Counted from the stretch's first letter, positions 15,382 to 24,928 are shown. The stretch: DNA of 64,000 bases from Candidatus Bathyarchaeia archaeon (GCA_041447175.1 CP166960.1:767507-831506), one strand, 5' to 3'. Notes: generated by a model from the sequence alone, not told the origin. Made by a program: numbers and translations.

Positions 15382-15760
15382 CACAAAACACAAGATTAGC
15401 GGCACCAAAAGTGCCCACCATTTTTCTGAAAAATTGCTTTCTCCTATTTAGTTAGGCAGTCAAATTGGAAACTGGCGGTTTTAAATCCCGTTTAGGGGGC
15501 GTCACTGGTAAAATCTGTTTGTGGTGTTGTCACGTTTAGGTTTTCGATGTTTCAGTTGGCGTCATCCCAAATGGCGTATTTCAAATTTCCGTTGGAGTAC
15601 TCCAGGTAGCTTAGTAGGAGTCTTTGTTGGCGTCAATTGCCCAGAAGCTGTTTTAGGATTTTTGAACAAAATGTACTACATAACCTCTTTCTGTTTGCTT
15701 TAAAACCAGGTTTGTCCAAAACGAAAAAGAAAAAGAAAGGCGAATTTTACTTGGGAATTT
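15382..15760. other. 379-nt intergenic region
   Basis: No supported gene. It lies between two convergent genes. The heptamer GGCGTCA occurs three times (15498, 15558, 15629), with no dyad that I can see. A 60-codon frame here has unlikely composition. Confidence 0.4.
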
Positions 15761-17137
15761 TTACTTAGCTACAGAACGTTGCCGACGGCTTTTGAACAGT
15801 GCCAGTGCCGCAAAGCATGTGACCACTGCTGCTAAGCTGCCCCAAACGTATTCGGGAAGCACGAACAGGCTGGGTCCGTTGCCGCATGTTCCGGTGGTTG
15901 CTGCGCAGCCTGCGTAATTGGTGTCGCCTGAGAATTCAGCTTTGACTGCGTAGACGCCGTTAGGTAGCGTTGCGGGGACATCCCAGTTGTAGCTGTAAGA
16001 ACCATCTGGTGCCGTTGACACGGAGGTGATTGGAACCCATCCTGAGCAATCAAAGTAACTTAGCATAACCGTTTCGGCTGCAATGCCTGTGTCTCCGCTG
16101 GTTAGTGCTCCTGAAATCAGGGTGGTTTCGGTGCCTGTTTTGTCTACGGTTGAAGGGGTGCAGGTGACGGTGATTTCTGTTGCTACTGGTTGTGCTGTCG
16201 ATGTGCCGTAGTTTGCGGTGATGGTTGCGTCAGATGCGACAGTGGTGTAAGTGCTAGATGTGCCTGAAAGGTCATTGCCATTGGTCCAGCCAGTGAATGT
16301 GTAAATCGTGCCGTCCCAGCCTGTTAGGGGCGTTGAAACTTCAACGGTATGGGTTGAGCCAGTTTCCCAGAAGAAGTGGGTTGAAGGCAAATTGTAGTAG
16401 TCGTATCCTGTGCCGTCGATTGTTAAGACCACTCCACCCGTGAAGGTTTGCATATCGGTTGCTGCGAAGGTGATTTCAACTGTTGCTGAGGCATAGTTTG
16501 CGGTTACTGTGGTGTCCTCATTGGGCACAGTGAATGTTCCTGATGCACTTACGAGTCCGTTTCCGTTTGTCCAACTGGAGAATCGGTACTCGGTTTCATC
16601 CCAGCCTGTTATGGGTGTTGAGGCTGCAACGGTGTGAGTTGACCCTGGGGTCCAGATGAATGTGGGTAGGTTCCAGTAGTTGTAGCCTGTTCCGTCGATG
16701 GTGAGGATGGTTCCGCTGTATGTGCTTACGTCAGTTGATGTAAATTCTATTTGGACGCTTGCTGACGCATAGTTGGCGGTTACTGTTACTTCGCCTGTGT
16801 TTGGTGTCTTAAATGTTCCTGAGGCGCCAGTTAAGCCGTAGCCGTTGGTCCAGCTGGAAAACTGGTATGTTGCATGGTCCCACGCTTCAAGTGGAGTGAT
16901 TGCTTGAACCGTGTGATGTGAGCCTATTGCCCAATTGAAGGTGGGCATATTCCAGTAATTGTAGCCTGTTCCATCAATGATTAAAATATCAGAGTTTACG
17001 TTACTCACTCCGTTTACTGCAAAATTGACGGTTGTCGTCGGCGGGATTCCTTGAGCCTGAAAAACGTTGGGCGCGAGGACGAAAGCAGCCAAAAACGCCG
17101 CCACGATTACTGAGTATATTGCTTTTTTGTGCATCAT
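15761..17137 (-). CDS. Secreted repeat protein with C-terminal membrane anchor
   Basis: 458 residues. A signal peptide (residues 1-29) ends before QGIPPTTTV. Three tandem repeats of about 88 residues follow (about 36-123, 127-215 and 219-311). Each contains ILxIDGTGYNYWN, a GS-x-HTV strand, a Trp-Asp segment and a SSWTNG-x-GL motif. An Ig-like or big-domain fold (about 320-425) and one membrane helix with a basic tail (about 433-458) complete it. This is a cell-surface architecture seen in uncultured Thermoproteota and methanogens; its ligand is unknown. GAGGTTGA precedes the double ATG. Confidence 0.75.
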   Translation of the reverse strand: MMHKKAIYSVIVAAFLAAFVLAPNVFQAQGIPPTTTVNFAVNGVSNVNSDILIIDGTGYNYWNMPTFNWAIGSHHTVQAITPLEAWDHATYQFSSWTNGYGLTGASGTFKTPNTGEVTVTANYASASVQIEFTSTDVSTYSGTILTIDGTGYNYWNLPTFIWTPGSTHTVAASTPITGWDETEYRFSSWTNGNGLVSASGTFTVPNEDTTVTANYASATVEITFAATDMQTFTGGVVLTIDGTGYDYYNLPSTHFFWETGSTHTVEVSTPLTGWDGTIYTFTGWTNGNDLSGTSSTYTTVASDATITANYGTSTAQPVATEITVTCTPSTVDKTGTETTLISGALTSGDTGIAAETVMLSYFDCSGWVPITSVSTAPDGSYSYNWDVPATLPNGVYAVKAEFSGDTNYAGCAATTGTCGNGPSLFVLPEYVWGSLAAVVTCFAALALFKSRRQRSVAK

Positions 17138-17403
17138 TCAACCTCTTCTGGATTCGTATTTATTAACTCGTCATATGCTGTTGATTTTATAACTGATATT
17201 CTGGGTGTCCAAATATTTCGAATATTGGAATGTTTTTGCGTTTTTTCCTGTTAAAAGATGGGAAAACATTCATTTGCCTCGTGTGTTGGTAGCTTAGTGC
17301 TGCTTGTTTGTCCGTTTTCAGCTGTCCTGCGGGTGCCTTCACATCTTTAACGCAAAGGTTTTTGTCGTTCTTTGCCCTCTAAGTCGAATTCACTGCGAGT
17401 TGA

Positions 17404-17937
17404 TTGACGTTGGATAAGGCGGATTTTTTGAAGTGGAGCCGTAAATACGACAAGGAAACCGGTATATGGCGCCAAAAAGAAGCCGAATTATCTGCTAAAC
17501 TTCAAAAAAACAAAATGCTAACCCCAGATGACCTCGTCCAAATCGTAGAGTGGCAATTCAAAGACCACGACGCCAAAAAAAGCAAGGTTCTGGAAGCTGT
17601 CTCTAAGAATGACCCTGAAAATTTGGGGCGAATCTCCAGCCAAGTTTTCAACGTTGCTGTAGCGGAAGATGCGTACCGCATGCGAAGCTTAACCATGCTC
17701 AACGGCGTCAGTCCCGTCTTAGCAAGCGTCATCCTTGCGTTTTTTGACCCCAAACGCTACGGCGTCTTTAACAAACATGCGTATTGTGCCCTTCTTGGAA
17801 ATGAGCCACCGAACCTGTTCACCACCCAAAACTATCTTCGTTTTCTTGCGGCGTTAAGAAAACTAGCCTGCAAACACAATTTGGATGCGCGTACAATTGA
17901 AAAAGCGCTTGTGGCAAAAAGCCTCAACAAATCTTAA
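17404..17937 (+). CDS. Hypothetical helical protein, possibly HhH-related
   Basis: 177 residues from a TTG (another TTG at 17410). It is all-alpha, with a central LNGVSPVLASVILAFFDPKRYGVF segment that resembles the helix-hairpin-helix and following helix of HhH-GPD DNA glycosylases (a Gly-Val-x-Pro turn, then a buried helix). No catalytic Lys/Asp pair can be assigned, so an enzyme call is not justified. It converges with the acetolactate decarboxylase gene with only 7 nt between stops. Confidence 0.55.
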   Translation: MTLDKADFLKWSRKYDKETGIWRQKEAELSAKLQKNKMLTPDDLVQIVEWQFKDHDAKKSKVLEAVSKNDPENLGRISSQVFNVAVAEDAYRMRSLTMLNGVSPVLASVILAFFDPKRYGVFNKHAYCALLGNEPPNLFTTQNYLRFLAALRKLACKHNLDARTIEKALVAKSLNKS

Positions 17938-17944
17938 CTGGTGC

Positions 17945-18691
17945 TTAGGGGATTTCGAGTTTGTATGTGTTGATTTGGTCTATTTCCACGGTTGCGTCTT
18001 TTATGATGCAGTCCAGCAAGTGTCCTCCTGCGGTTGCGTCGTCGGTGATTAGGTGAAGATGATACCCTGCGTAGTCAGGGCCACTCATGCTTGATGGAAA
18101 CCAGAAACCTGCCGCAGTTGCATTAACCTCATTTAACGTGAAGATGGACTGCGTTTTAAGTGCCTCAGTTAGGTTCGGGTAAGGTTGCGTTTGTATTTGG
18201 GGGCTTCGGGTGAGTGCATAATCAAAGGTGCCTTGCACTTTTATGGCGTAAATTGCCTCTTCTGAAGGACGTAAACCATCAAGATAAGTGGATAGTTGAG
18301 AGTAGTTTAAGCCTGTCACTTGGGCGGTTTGGTCTGAGCGAAAGAAGGTAACGGTAGCATAGGGCGTTTTTTCTGTTGGGCTTATTTGGCGTGGTGTACC
18401 GTCGGCAGGAATCTGGTAGAACACGCCATCTAAGGCAATCATTTCTCCGTCTAAGCCGTTTAGGGTCCCTATCCCAAAGTCGCCTTGTTTTGATAGTTCA
18501 GCGAACGTCAAGTTGCCCTCGTAGTTTCCTTCTGCGAAGGTATTAAACGGTGCAATCTGAAAAAGCCCCCCCTCTTGAGTGGGTGTGGGCGTTTCCAGAT
18601 TGTGGGTCCACGCGCTGTACAGTAAAGTTCCTGAAACAGCCCCAACTAATGCAATGATAATCAACAGAAACCCCTTGTTCTTTTGTTGCAT
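17945..18691 (-). CDS. budA: Acetolactate decarboxylase with N-terminal membrane anchor
   Basis: 248 residues. After a hydrophobic N-terminal segment (about 7-27), the protein matches alpha-acetolactate decarboxylase: GDFGIGTLNGLDGEMIALDG, QISPTEKTPYATVTFF, and the zinc site GYHLHLITDDATAGGHLLDC. The enzyme converts 2-acetolactate to acetoin. The anchor implies an extracytoplasmic location, which some Gram-positive homologues share. No acetolactate synthase or butanediol dehydrogenase gene is in the window. Confidence 0.88.
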   Translation of the reverse strand: MQQKNKGFLLIIIALVGAVSGTLLYSAWTHNLETPTPTQEGGLFQIAPFNTFAEGNYEGNLTFAELSKQGDFGIGTLNGLDGEMIALDGVFYQIPADGTPRQISPTEKTPYATVTFFRSDQTAQVTGLNYSQLSTYLDGLRPSEEAIYAIKVQGTFDYALTRSPQIQTQPYPNLTEALKTQSIFTLNEVNATAAGFWFPSSMSGPDYAGYHLHLITDDATAGGHLLDCIIKDATVEIDQINTYKLEIP

Positions 18692-18817
18692 CGTGACTCC
18701 TCAACGTTTTCCTATGTCCTTCTTTCCTTTCGCTAAATTCTTTGTGTATCACCAATACCTAAAGTTGAAGGGGAAAACAGTATAAGCTAAGACTTGGCAG
18801 TATGAGGCGGTGATTGC

Positions 18818-19081
18818 TTGCCCAAAATGGTTAGCTTACCCGACTCGGTGTATCAAGATTTAGCTTCCGTCGCAGAAGAATTAGCTGACATGGCAAGAAA
18901 GCCTGTCTCTCTTGGCATGGCAGTGTATCTTTTAACCGAAGTTTACCGTGCTCACATGCATGACCCCTGTGCGCGTGACCTGTTTCGCCAAAAAATGGCG
19001 ACCTCCAACATAATGTCTCCTGAAGAGTTTGAAAAAGCATGGGACTTGACGCCATCTGAAGAGGAGACAACAAAACCCTAA
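18818..19081 (+). CDS. Small hypothetical protein, possibly ribbon-helix-helix-like
   Basis: 87 residues from a TTG, with GGTGAT at ideal spacing upstream. MVSLPDSVYQDLASVAEELADMARKPVS resembles the strand-helix start of ribbon-helix-helix regulators. The rest is helical with an acidic tail. No toxin partner is adjacent. The function is unknown. Confidence 0.5.
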   Translation: MPKMVSLPDSVYQDLASVAEELADMARKPVSLGMAVYLLTEVYRAHMHDPCARDLFRQKMATSNIMSPEEFEKAWDLTPSEEETTKP

Positions 19082-19196
19082 CCTGAATGCACAAGTTTGT
19101 TTGTCGCTTCTGCGTGTCCAGAACTTTTGTTCTTAAAATTTAGGTTTAGATTTTGAGGACTTATACACAGCCCAGCAGAGCACATGACGTTTTTCA

Positions 19197-19343
19197 TCAG
19201 CTTGTTTTGTCGTCCTGGATGAGTTGTAGGACAGCGTATTCGATGGCATGGCTGCGTGAAGCATACTTGCGGGTATCGATTTGTTTATCCATCCATTTGA
19301 CTATGTCATCTCGAATAGTGACTTGGATTCTGATTTTGGACAT
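19197..19343 (-). CDS. Ribbon-helix-helix (CopG/NikR-type) DNA-binding protein, 48 residues
   Basis: A very short gene starting with ATG at 19343. SKIRIQVTIRDDIVKWMDKQI gives the basic strand and first helix, and YASRSHAIEYAVLQLIQD the second helix with the SRSxAI turn typical of the fold. It would bind DNA as a dimer. It lies between the small plus-strand gene ending at 19081 and the nitroreductase gene, and could regulate either. The motif pattern is strong for such a short protein. Confidence 0.65.
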   Translation of the reverse strand: MSKIRIQVTIRDDIVKWMDKQIDTRKYASRSHAIEYAVLQLIQDDKTS

Positions 19344-19514
19344 TGCGTTGACCGTTTGTTTACTTTATTGTGTGTTAATCTTATTGGTTTTATGAATTCT
19401 GACTTTATTTTACTATTTATGACTCTTATTTCTGTTTGTGTCCACTGGTACACAGATATACACATAAAAAGAAAACGCAGAAAAAGAATATCAGCTTCCC
19501 CATTTAATCATAGT

Positions 19515-20039
19515 ATGGTGTCGCATTTGGACACGTTTGAAGCCATAAAAACCCGACGCAGCATACGCGTATACCAAGATAAACCTGTTGAAGCGCAGAA
19601 ACTTGAAAAAATTCTGGAAGCAGGCAGGCTTTCCCCCAGTGCAGTCAACTTTCAACCGTGGGACTTCATCGTCGTCAAAGATGAAGCCGCAAAAACCCGC
19701 CTGTACACGGCATATGACCGCCCATGGATTCAAAAAGCACCCATCATAATTGTTGTCTGTGCAACTCCCCAGAAAGCTTGGAAGCGACGTGACGGGGAGG
19801 AATTTTGGAAAATCGACGCTGCAATTGCTACTCAAACCCTGATTCTTGCGGCTGCCGCGGAAGGTTTGGGTACCTGCTGGATTGGCGCTTTTGATGAAGA
19901 AAAAGCCAAACAAGCTCTTGGAATACCTGCGGACGTGCGGGTAGTGGCGATGACGCCTTTGGGGTATGCTGATGAGCAGAAGGGTCCTGTGGTTGAGCGG
20001 AAGCCTTTAGCGGAAATTGTCCACTACGACAAGTGGTAG
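19515..20039 (+). CDS. Nitroreductase family FMN-dependent oxidoreductase
   Basis: 174 residues from the ATG at 19515. Upstream in-frame codons lack the fold and are rejected. AIKTRRSIRVYQDKPV with RLSPSAVNFQPWDFIVV gives the FMN phosphate-binding Arg and Ser cluster. AAAAEGLGTCWIGAFDEEK is the second flavin motif, and MTPLGYADE ends the fold. Such enzymes reduce nitro compounds, quinones or flavins with NAD(P)H; the substrate cannot be told from sequence. Confidence 0.9.
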   Translation: MVSHLDTFEAIKTRRSIRVYQDKPVEAQKLEKILEAGRLSPSAVNFQPWDFIVVKDEAAKTRLYTAYDRPWIQKAPIIIVVCATPQKAWKRRDGEEFWKIDAAIATQTLILAAAAEGLGTCWIGAFDEEKAKQALGIPADVRVVAMTPLGYADEQKGPVVERKPLAEIVHYDKW

Positions 20040-20175
20040 CCGTAACCAGCAGGCGGTTTTTTCGTTTTTTTATGTTTTTGTTTGGTTCATTTGAGTCTTC
20101 TATTCAGCGTTTTTGACTGAAATGTGGGATAAATGTTATAAGCGCGTGTTTGCAGTCAAACTATAAGTGGTTCAC

Positions 20176-21156
20176 ATGGGGCTATGGAAACTTCGTCTTT
20201 CTATGCTTGCAACTTTAGCCGCCATTTTCGGCTTAACCACGCTAGTCTTTGCTGTAGTCCTAACCTGGGTCGGCTACTTCAGCCTCACAACAATAGCCAT
20301 TCTTGTGGTAACCTTAAACATCGCCCAATGGCTCTTTGCCCCCTACCTCGTGGGCTCGCTCTACCGCGTTCGCGAAATGAAGCCCGACGAAAACCCCAAA
20401 CTTCACCAAATTGTTTCCGAATTAAGCCACAAAAGCAAAATCAACACCCCCAAACTCATGCTCGCCCAAATTCCTTTGCCTAACGCCTTTGCTTATGGCT
20501 CCCCCATTTCCGGCAGCCGCGTTGCCGTCACGCAGGGTTTGCTTAACAACCTCAATGAAGGTGAAGTGGAGGCTGTTTTAGGTCATGAACTGGGGCATCT
20601 AAAGCATCGGGATGTGCAAATCATGATGGTGGTCAGCTTCCTGCCCGCCCTTTGCTACTACATCGGATATACGCTGATGCTTTCGGGCATGTTTGGCGGC
20701 AACCAACGAAACAACAATGGGTACGGTGCGTTAATCGGCATCGGCTTTATGGGTTTTAGCTGGGTGCTTAACCTGTTCACGCTCTACATTAGCCGACTAC
20801 GTGAATACTACGCGGACAGACATAGCGTCTCCATTGTCGACGACGGCGCAACCAAACTCAGCACTGGTTTAGCCAAGATAGTTAACGCCAGCTCACGCAC
20901 TGTTCTGACAAGGCAGCAGCAGGAGCAGATGAAAAACTTTAGCAGCTTCAAATCCCTCTTTATCGCCAATCCCGAAACCGCCAAAGAAGACGCAGCATCA
21001 ATAAATGCCTTCCAAAGCAACCAGCAACTCGTCGAAGACATTCTCGCTAAGAAACTTACCTTCGGCGACAAACTCATTGAAGCCCTCTCAACACACCCCA
21101 ACATCGTTAAACGCTTACGTACCTTGCAGGAACTGAGCAAGAACCCCAACGCGTAA
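20176..21156 (+). CDS. htpX: HtpX-like M48 zinc metalloprotease
   Basis: 326 residues. Two N-terminal membrane helices (about 10-55) are followed by the zinc motif HELGH at 137-141, with a further helix pair and the third ligand in SRLREYYADRHSV. HtpX degrades misfolded membrane proteins. The ATG at 20176 is chosen over a GTG nine nucleotides upstream. Transcription probably ends in the T-rich stretch just downstream. Confidence 0.9.
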   Translation: MGLWKLRLSMLATLAAIFGLTTLVFAVVLTWVGYFSLTTIAILVVTLNIAQWLFAPYLVGSLYRVREMKPDENPKLHQIVSELSHKSKINTPKLMLAQIPLPNAFAYGSPISGSRVAVTQGLLNNLNEGEVEAVLGHELGHLKHRDVQIMMVVSFLPALCYYIGYTLMLSGMFGGNQRNNNGYGALIGIGFMGFSWVLNLFTLYISRLREYYADRHSVSIVDDGATKLSTGLAKIVNASSRTVLTRQQQEQMKNFSSFKSLFIANPETAKEDAASINAFQSNQQLVEDILAKKLTFGDKLIEALSTHPNIVKRLRTLQELSKNPNA

Positions 21157-21463
21157 CCAACAAGGTCTTTTTTGCTTCGTTAGTAACCTCTCTTTTTCTA
21201 TCCTTCTCCCTCCCTCTATCTTTGCAAAATGTTTCCTGCTTGCTGCTTTTTTGATTCTGCTTTCAGTTTGGGTTTTGGTTGCGTCTGGAAAAAGTGCGAA
21301 ATGTCACAAAACGTCAGGAATCGTCACCTTTGTTGTGTTGGCGCGCAAGTAAAGGGTTCTGCTGTGCCTGAAGCAAAAAGTGTGTGCCTATGCTTGAATA
21401 ATTGATGATGGCTTGTTTGGTAAACATTAAAAACATCCAGTTCTCTTGCTATGCGGTGATACC
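21157..21463. other. Intergenic region with T-rich transcription end
   Basis: 307 nt. The first 80 nt carry several T-runs and pyrimidine tracts on the plus strand, a typical archaeal termination region after htpX. No gene is supported. Confidence 0.45.
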
Positions 21464-22687
21464 TTGGATACGAAAGGGCTCTTTGGACAAGTTGACGCAC
21501 TCAAACCCGAAATGATTGATACTCTGATGCGGCTCATCAGCGTTTGTGCTGTGGGTCCAGAATGCGGCGGCGAAGGCGAAAACGCCAAAGCCCAAACTCT
21601 CATGCAGGTGCTCTCTGAGGTTGGCTTTGACCGAATTGAACTCCACAACGCCGATGACATCCGCGTTTCCACGGGAAAACGCCCTAACATCGTTGCCTAC
21701 CTAAACGGCGAAACATCCGACAAGCGGCTTTGGATTGTAACCCACTTGGATGTGGTTCCCTCAGGCGATTTGTCCGGCTGGAAAACCACCCAGCCTTTTG
21801 AGCCAACCCACAAAGACGGATGCATATTTGGGCGCGGCAGCGAAGACAACGGGCAATCTTTAGTGGCCTCCGTTTTTGCCGTAAAAGCCCTCAAGCAGCT
21901 GGGCATAAAACCCAAGCGCTCAGTGGCGTTGGCGTTTGTCGCTGATGAAGAGCAGGGCAGCACCATGGGCATTCAGCACTTGCTTAAAGAAGGCGTTTTT
22001 GGCAAAGACGACTTAGTGGTGGTTCCCGACAGCGGTAGCCCCGACGGTAGCTTCATCGAAATCGCTGAAAAAAGCATCCTCTGGCTCAAAGTCGCCACCT
22101 CGGGCAGACAAACACATGGAAGCACACCCGACAAGGGATTAAACGCCCACCGCGTAGGCATGCAGTTCGCGTTAGCCCTCGACACTCAACTGCACCGCAA
22201 GTACGACGCCATAAACGCGTACTTCTCGCCTGCGTGCAGCACGTTTGAGCCAACAAGAAAAGACAAAAACGTGGACGCCGTCAACATCGTCCCCGGGGAA
22301 GACGTCTTGTATTTTGACTGCCGTATCCTGCCCCAATACAACGTTGACGCGGTATTGGATGATGTTGAGCGTGTGGCGGCTGAGTTTGAGGCAACAGGCG
22401 CAACCCTGCGCGTAGAAGTGTTGCAGAAACAAGTTGCCCCCAAAGAAATCATAGACAACGCTGAGATTGTTTTGTTGCTCAAGGCAGCTCTCAAGCAGGC
22501 ACGAGGTTTGGAAGCTGTTGTTGGCGGAGTCGGAGGCGGCACATGTGCGGCTTATTTCCGTAAACAGGGCATTCCAGCGGCGGTTTGGAGCACCATCGAC
22601 GAAGTGGCGCATCAGCCCGATGAATACGCGAAAGTGCAGAATATAGTTGAGGACGCAAAAGTGTTTGCTCTTTTGGCAGTGATTTAG
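21464..22687 (+). CDS. M20 family metallohydrolase (ArgE/DapE/CPG2-like)
   Basis: 407 residues. Zinc ligands and catalytic residues are visible in order: WIVTHLDVVP (His, Asp), GRGSEDNGQ (Asp), ADEEQG (catalytic and ligand Glu), VVPDSGSPDG (Asp), and EVAHQPDEY (His) near the end. A dimerisation domain lies between. The family removes acyl or amino groups from small N-acylated amino acids or dipeptides, and specificity is not readable here. A TTG at 21464 is preferred because GGTGAT lies 5 nt before it; a TTG at 21446 lacks such a site. Confidence 0.85.
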   Translation: MDTKGLFGQVDALKPEMIDTLMRLISVCAVGPECGGEGENAKAQTLMQVLSEVGFDRIELHNADDIRVSTGKRPNIVAYLNGETSDKRLWIVTHLDVVPSGDLSGWKTTQPFEPTHKDGCIFGRGSEDNGQSLVASVFAVKALKQLGIKPKRSVALAFVADEEQGSTMGIQHLLKEGVFGKDDLVVVPDSGSPDGSFIEIAEKSILWLKVATSGRQTHGSTPDKGLNAHRVGMQFALALDTQLHRKYDAINAYFSPACSTFEPTRKDKNVDAVNIVPGEDVLYFDCRILPQYNVDAVLDDVERVAAEFEATGATLRVEVLQKQVAPKEIIDNAEIVLLLKAALKQARGLEAVVGGVGGGTCAAYFRKQGIPAAVWSTIDEVAHQPDEYAKVQNIVEDAKVFALLAVI

Positions 22688-22790
22688 GCATACGCGGCAG
22701 TTGTAATCAAGTTTCGCATGATGTGGGGCATAAGCGTTTTAAAGTTGACTGATGTTTCTTCACGCATCCTGTTAGCGGAGTGTACTGGGT

Positions 22791-23486
22791 TTGAATAAGA
22801 CCGATAAGATAATCAGTCAAGCACGCCGAGAGGGACGCAATGCCCTACTTGAGCCTGAAGCAAAAACCATCTGCACCGAATATGACATTTCAGTAACCGA
22901 GTTTGATTTGGCAAAAAATGAAGACGAAGCCGTCACCGCAGCTGAAACAATTGGGTTCCCCGTTGTTTTGAAGATTGTCTCCGAGGATATCATCCACAAG
23001 TCTGATGCGGGCGGCGTCAAAGTTAACCTGAAAACCAAAGAAGAAGTCAAAGAAGCTTACAACCAGATTTTGGAAAACGCTAAACAATACAAACCTGACG
23101 CCAAAATCACTGGCGTTTTAGTGCAGGAGATGGCGCCTCAATCAACCGAAGTTATCATAGGCTCCATTAAAGACCCACAGTTTGGTCCAACAATCATGTT
23201 TGGGCTGGGAGGAATCTTTGTGGAACTCCTCAAAGACGTCACCTTCAGGATTGCGCCCATCACTGAGCGGGATGCCCGAGAAATGATTTCTGGCGTAAAA
23301 GCCTACCCCCTGCTAAACGGCTACCGAAATACTCCCCGCGCAGACATTGAAGCCATAGTGCAGTTGCTGCTTGCCGTGTCGGAACTGATTACAGAACATC
23401 CTGAAATCAAAGAACTGGACCTCAACCCCATCATGACATACGAGAAAGGCGCAAAAACGGTTGACGCCCGCATAATCCTAGAATAA
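22791..23486 (+). CDS. acdB: ADP-forming acetyl-CoA synthetase, beta subunit
   Basis: 231 residues, an ATP-grasp subunit of the usual length. EYDISVTEFDLA, GFPVVLKIVSEDIIHKSDAGGV (with His69, equivalent to the phosphorylated His of characterised beta subunits) and IMFGLGGIFVELLKDVTFRIAP define the family. With an alpha subunit, which is not in this window, it makes ATP from acyl-CoA, ADP and phosphate. This is a mark of archaeal peptide or sugar fermentation. The TTG start has GGAG upstream. Confidence 0.93.
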   Translation: MNKTDKIISQARREGRNALLEPEAKTICTEYDISVTEFDLAKNEDEAVTAAETIGFPVVLKIVSEDIIHKSDAGGVKVNLKTKEEVKEAYNQILENAKQYKPDAKITGVLVQEMAPQSTEVIIGSIKDPQFGPTIMFGLGGIFVELLKDVTFRIAPITERDAREMISGVKAYPLLNGYRNTPRADIEAIVQLLLAVSELITEHPEIKELDLNPIMTYEKGAKTVDARIILE

Positions 23487-23529
23487 ACGCGGGACGCCTT
23501 ACCCTCAGCTTTCGTTTTATTTTTTGTTT

Positions 23530-24885
23530 TTATTTGTGCCGCATCATCGCGGCGCCTTTCTTTAATGTGCTTATCAAGCCTTCTCGTTTAACGACCCGCA
23601 TCAACCGCGCAGCCGACTTGTTGAAGCTGCCCTGAAATTCCCGCTGCACCTTCAACAACATCTCGTAGTCAAATTCAGGGGTTTTGACGCGCGCCAAATA
23701 GTTATCCATCTGGTCATACCACCCCTTCTCCATGACTTCGTCGTAAAGTCGGCTTCCCGGGCAGGCAACGTAAATGTTGAATTGGCACCAGTCAGGGTTC
23801 AGCTGCTTGGCAAACCTGAAGGTGGCATCCATGTCGCTGAAGGTCTCGCCTGGGATACCCAACATAAATGAAGCCACGGTGTGTATGCCCTCTTTGCGGC
23901 AGAGCTCAAAGGCAGCTTTGACTTCTTGAAGGGTGACGCCTTTGTTGAGTTTTTCCAGAATAGGCGGCGAACCTGATTCAACCCCAAAAAAGATGGTCTG
24001 GCAGCCAGCCGCCTTCATCTCACGCAGAAGCTCTTGAGACACCAAGTTGGCGCGGGTCTCACAGACCCATTTTATGTCGAGGCGGTTCTTTTTGATGAGG
24101 TGGCACAATTCGGTGATGCGTTTTTTGTTTATCGTGAAGTTGTCGCCTACAAAATAGATGCCTTTAGTGCCGTACGTTGCCATAATGTGGTTGATTTCGT
24201 CGATGGTTCGTTGGGGGGTAAAGATGCGGCAGGTATTTCCCCAGAGCTCACGGGTTTCGCAGTAGGCGCAGCTGTAAGGGCAACCGCGAATTATGCTCAC
24301 CGTGTCCACGGGTTCCACGTTCAAGTAGGGCAAGCGGCGGTCATACATCTTCATAGGCAACAGATGCCTTGCAGCAAAAGGAAGCTGGTCTAAATCACTG
24401 ATGAACTGGGGCGGGTTTTTGATTTTTCCGTAGGCGACGCCGGGGATTTTGGCGATTTCGGCTTCGTTGGCGTTTTTAATTATGGCTGCGGCGAGTTGGG
24501 TCATTGCTTGTTCCCCCTCTCCAATGACCACATAGTCAACCTGCGGGTGCTGCAGCATGGTTTTGGGCATGTATGATGGATGCGGTCCACCGACAACCAC
24601 TTTGCAGGCGGGCGCGGCTTCTTTGGCGGCTTTGGCGGTTTCAATGCATCGCTCAAAAGTTAGGGAACTGCAGGTTATGCCCACAATTTCGGGTGCGCGT
24701 TTTCGGATTTCCCCTTTGAGTTCTTCAGCGGATTTTTCAAGCAGGTAATTGTCATAGATTTCTACTTCAAACCCCGCTTTTTGGAGCGCGGCAGCAACGT
24801 AAGCCAGCCCCAATGGGGGAAGTTTGCCTGCCATGCCCCACGGCGATTTTTCAGGCGGAGCGGTGGTCATCAGTAGGATTTGCAT
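23530..24885 (-). CDS. B12-binding-domain radical SAM protein (paralogue 1)
   Basis: 451 residues. The N-terminal cobalamin-binding-like Rossmann domain (about 1-150) lacks the DxHxxG lower-ligand motif. The radical SAM barrel carries Cys202, Cys206 and Cys209 (CPYSCAYC) for the 4Fe-4S cluster. GVESGSPPILEKLNKG and FMLGIPGET are the BchE/HpnP-like later motifs. Family members methylate or rearrange unactivated carbons, often in lipids or cofactors. It is one of four paralogues in 6 kb. The substrate is unknown. Confidence 0.85.
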   Translation of the reverse strand: MQILLMTTAPPEKSPWGMAGKLPPLGLAYVAAALQKAGFEVEIYDNYLLEKSAEELKGEIRKRAPEIVGITCSSLTFERCIETAKAAKEAAPACKVVVGGPHPSYMPKTMLQHPQVDYVVIGEGEQAMTQLAAAIIKNANEAEIAKIPGVAYGKIKNPPQFISDLDQLPFAARHLLPMKMYDRRLPYLNVEPVDTVSIIRGCPYSCAYCETRELWGNTCRIFTPQRTIDEINHIMATYGTKGIYFVGDNFTINKKRITELCHLIKKNRLDIKWVCETRANLVSQELLREMKAAGCQTIFFGVESGSPPILEKLNKGVTLQEVKAAFELCRKEGIHTVASFMLGIPGETFSDMDATFRFAKQLNPDWCQFNIYVACPGSRLYDEVMEKGWYDQMDNYLARVKTPEFDYEMLLKVQREFQGSFNKSAARLMRVVKREGLISTLKKGAAMMRHK

Positions 24886-24928
24886 GAATCAATCGTAACC
24901 TGCCTTCTGGTCAACTGGATCCACTTTG

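Noticed and set aside
15521-15703. 60-codon frame in an intergenic region
   Set aside because: Trp/Arg/Phe-rich composition, no ribosome site and no motif.
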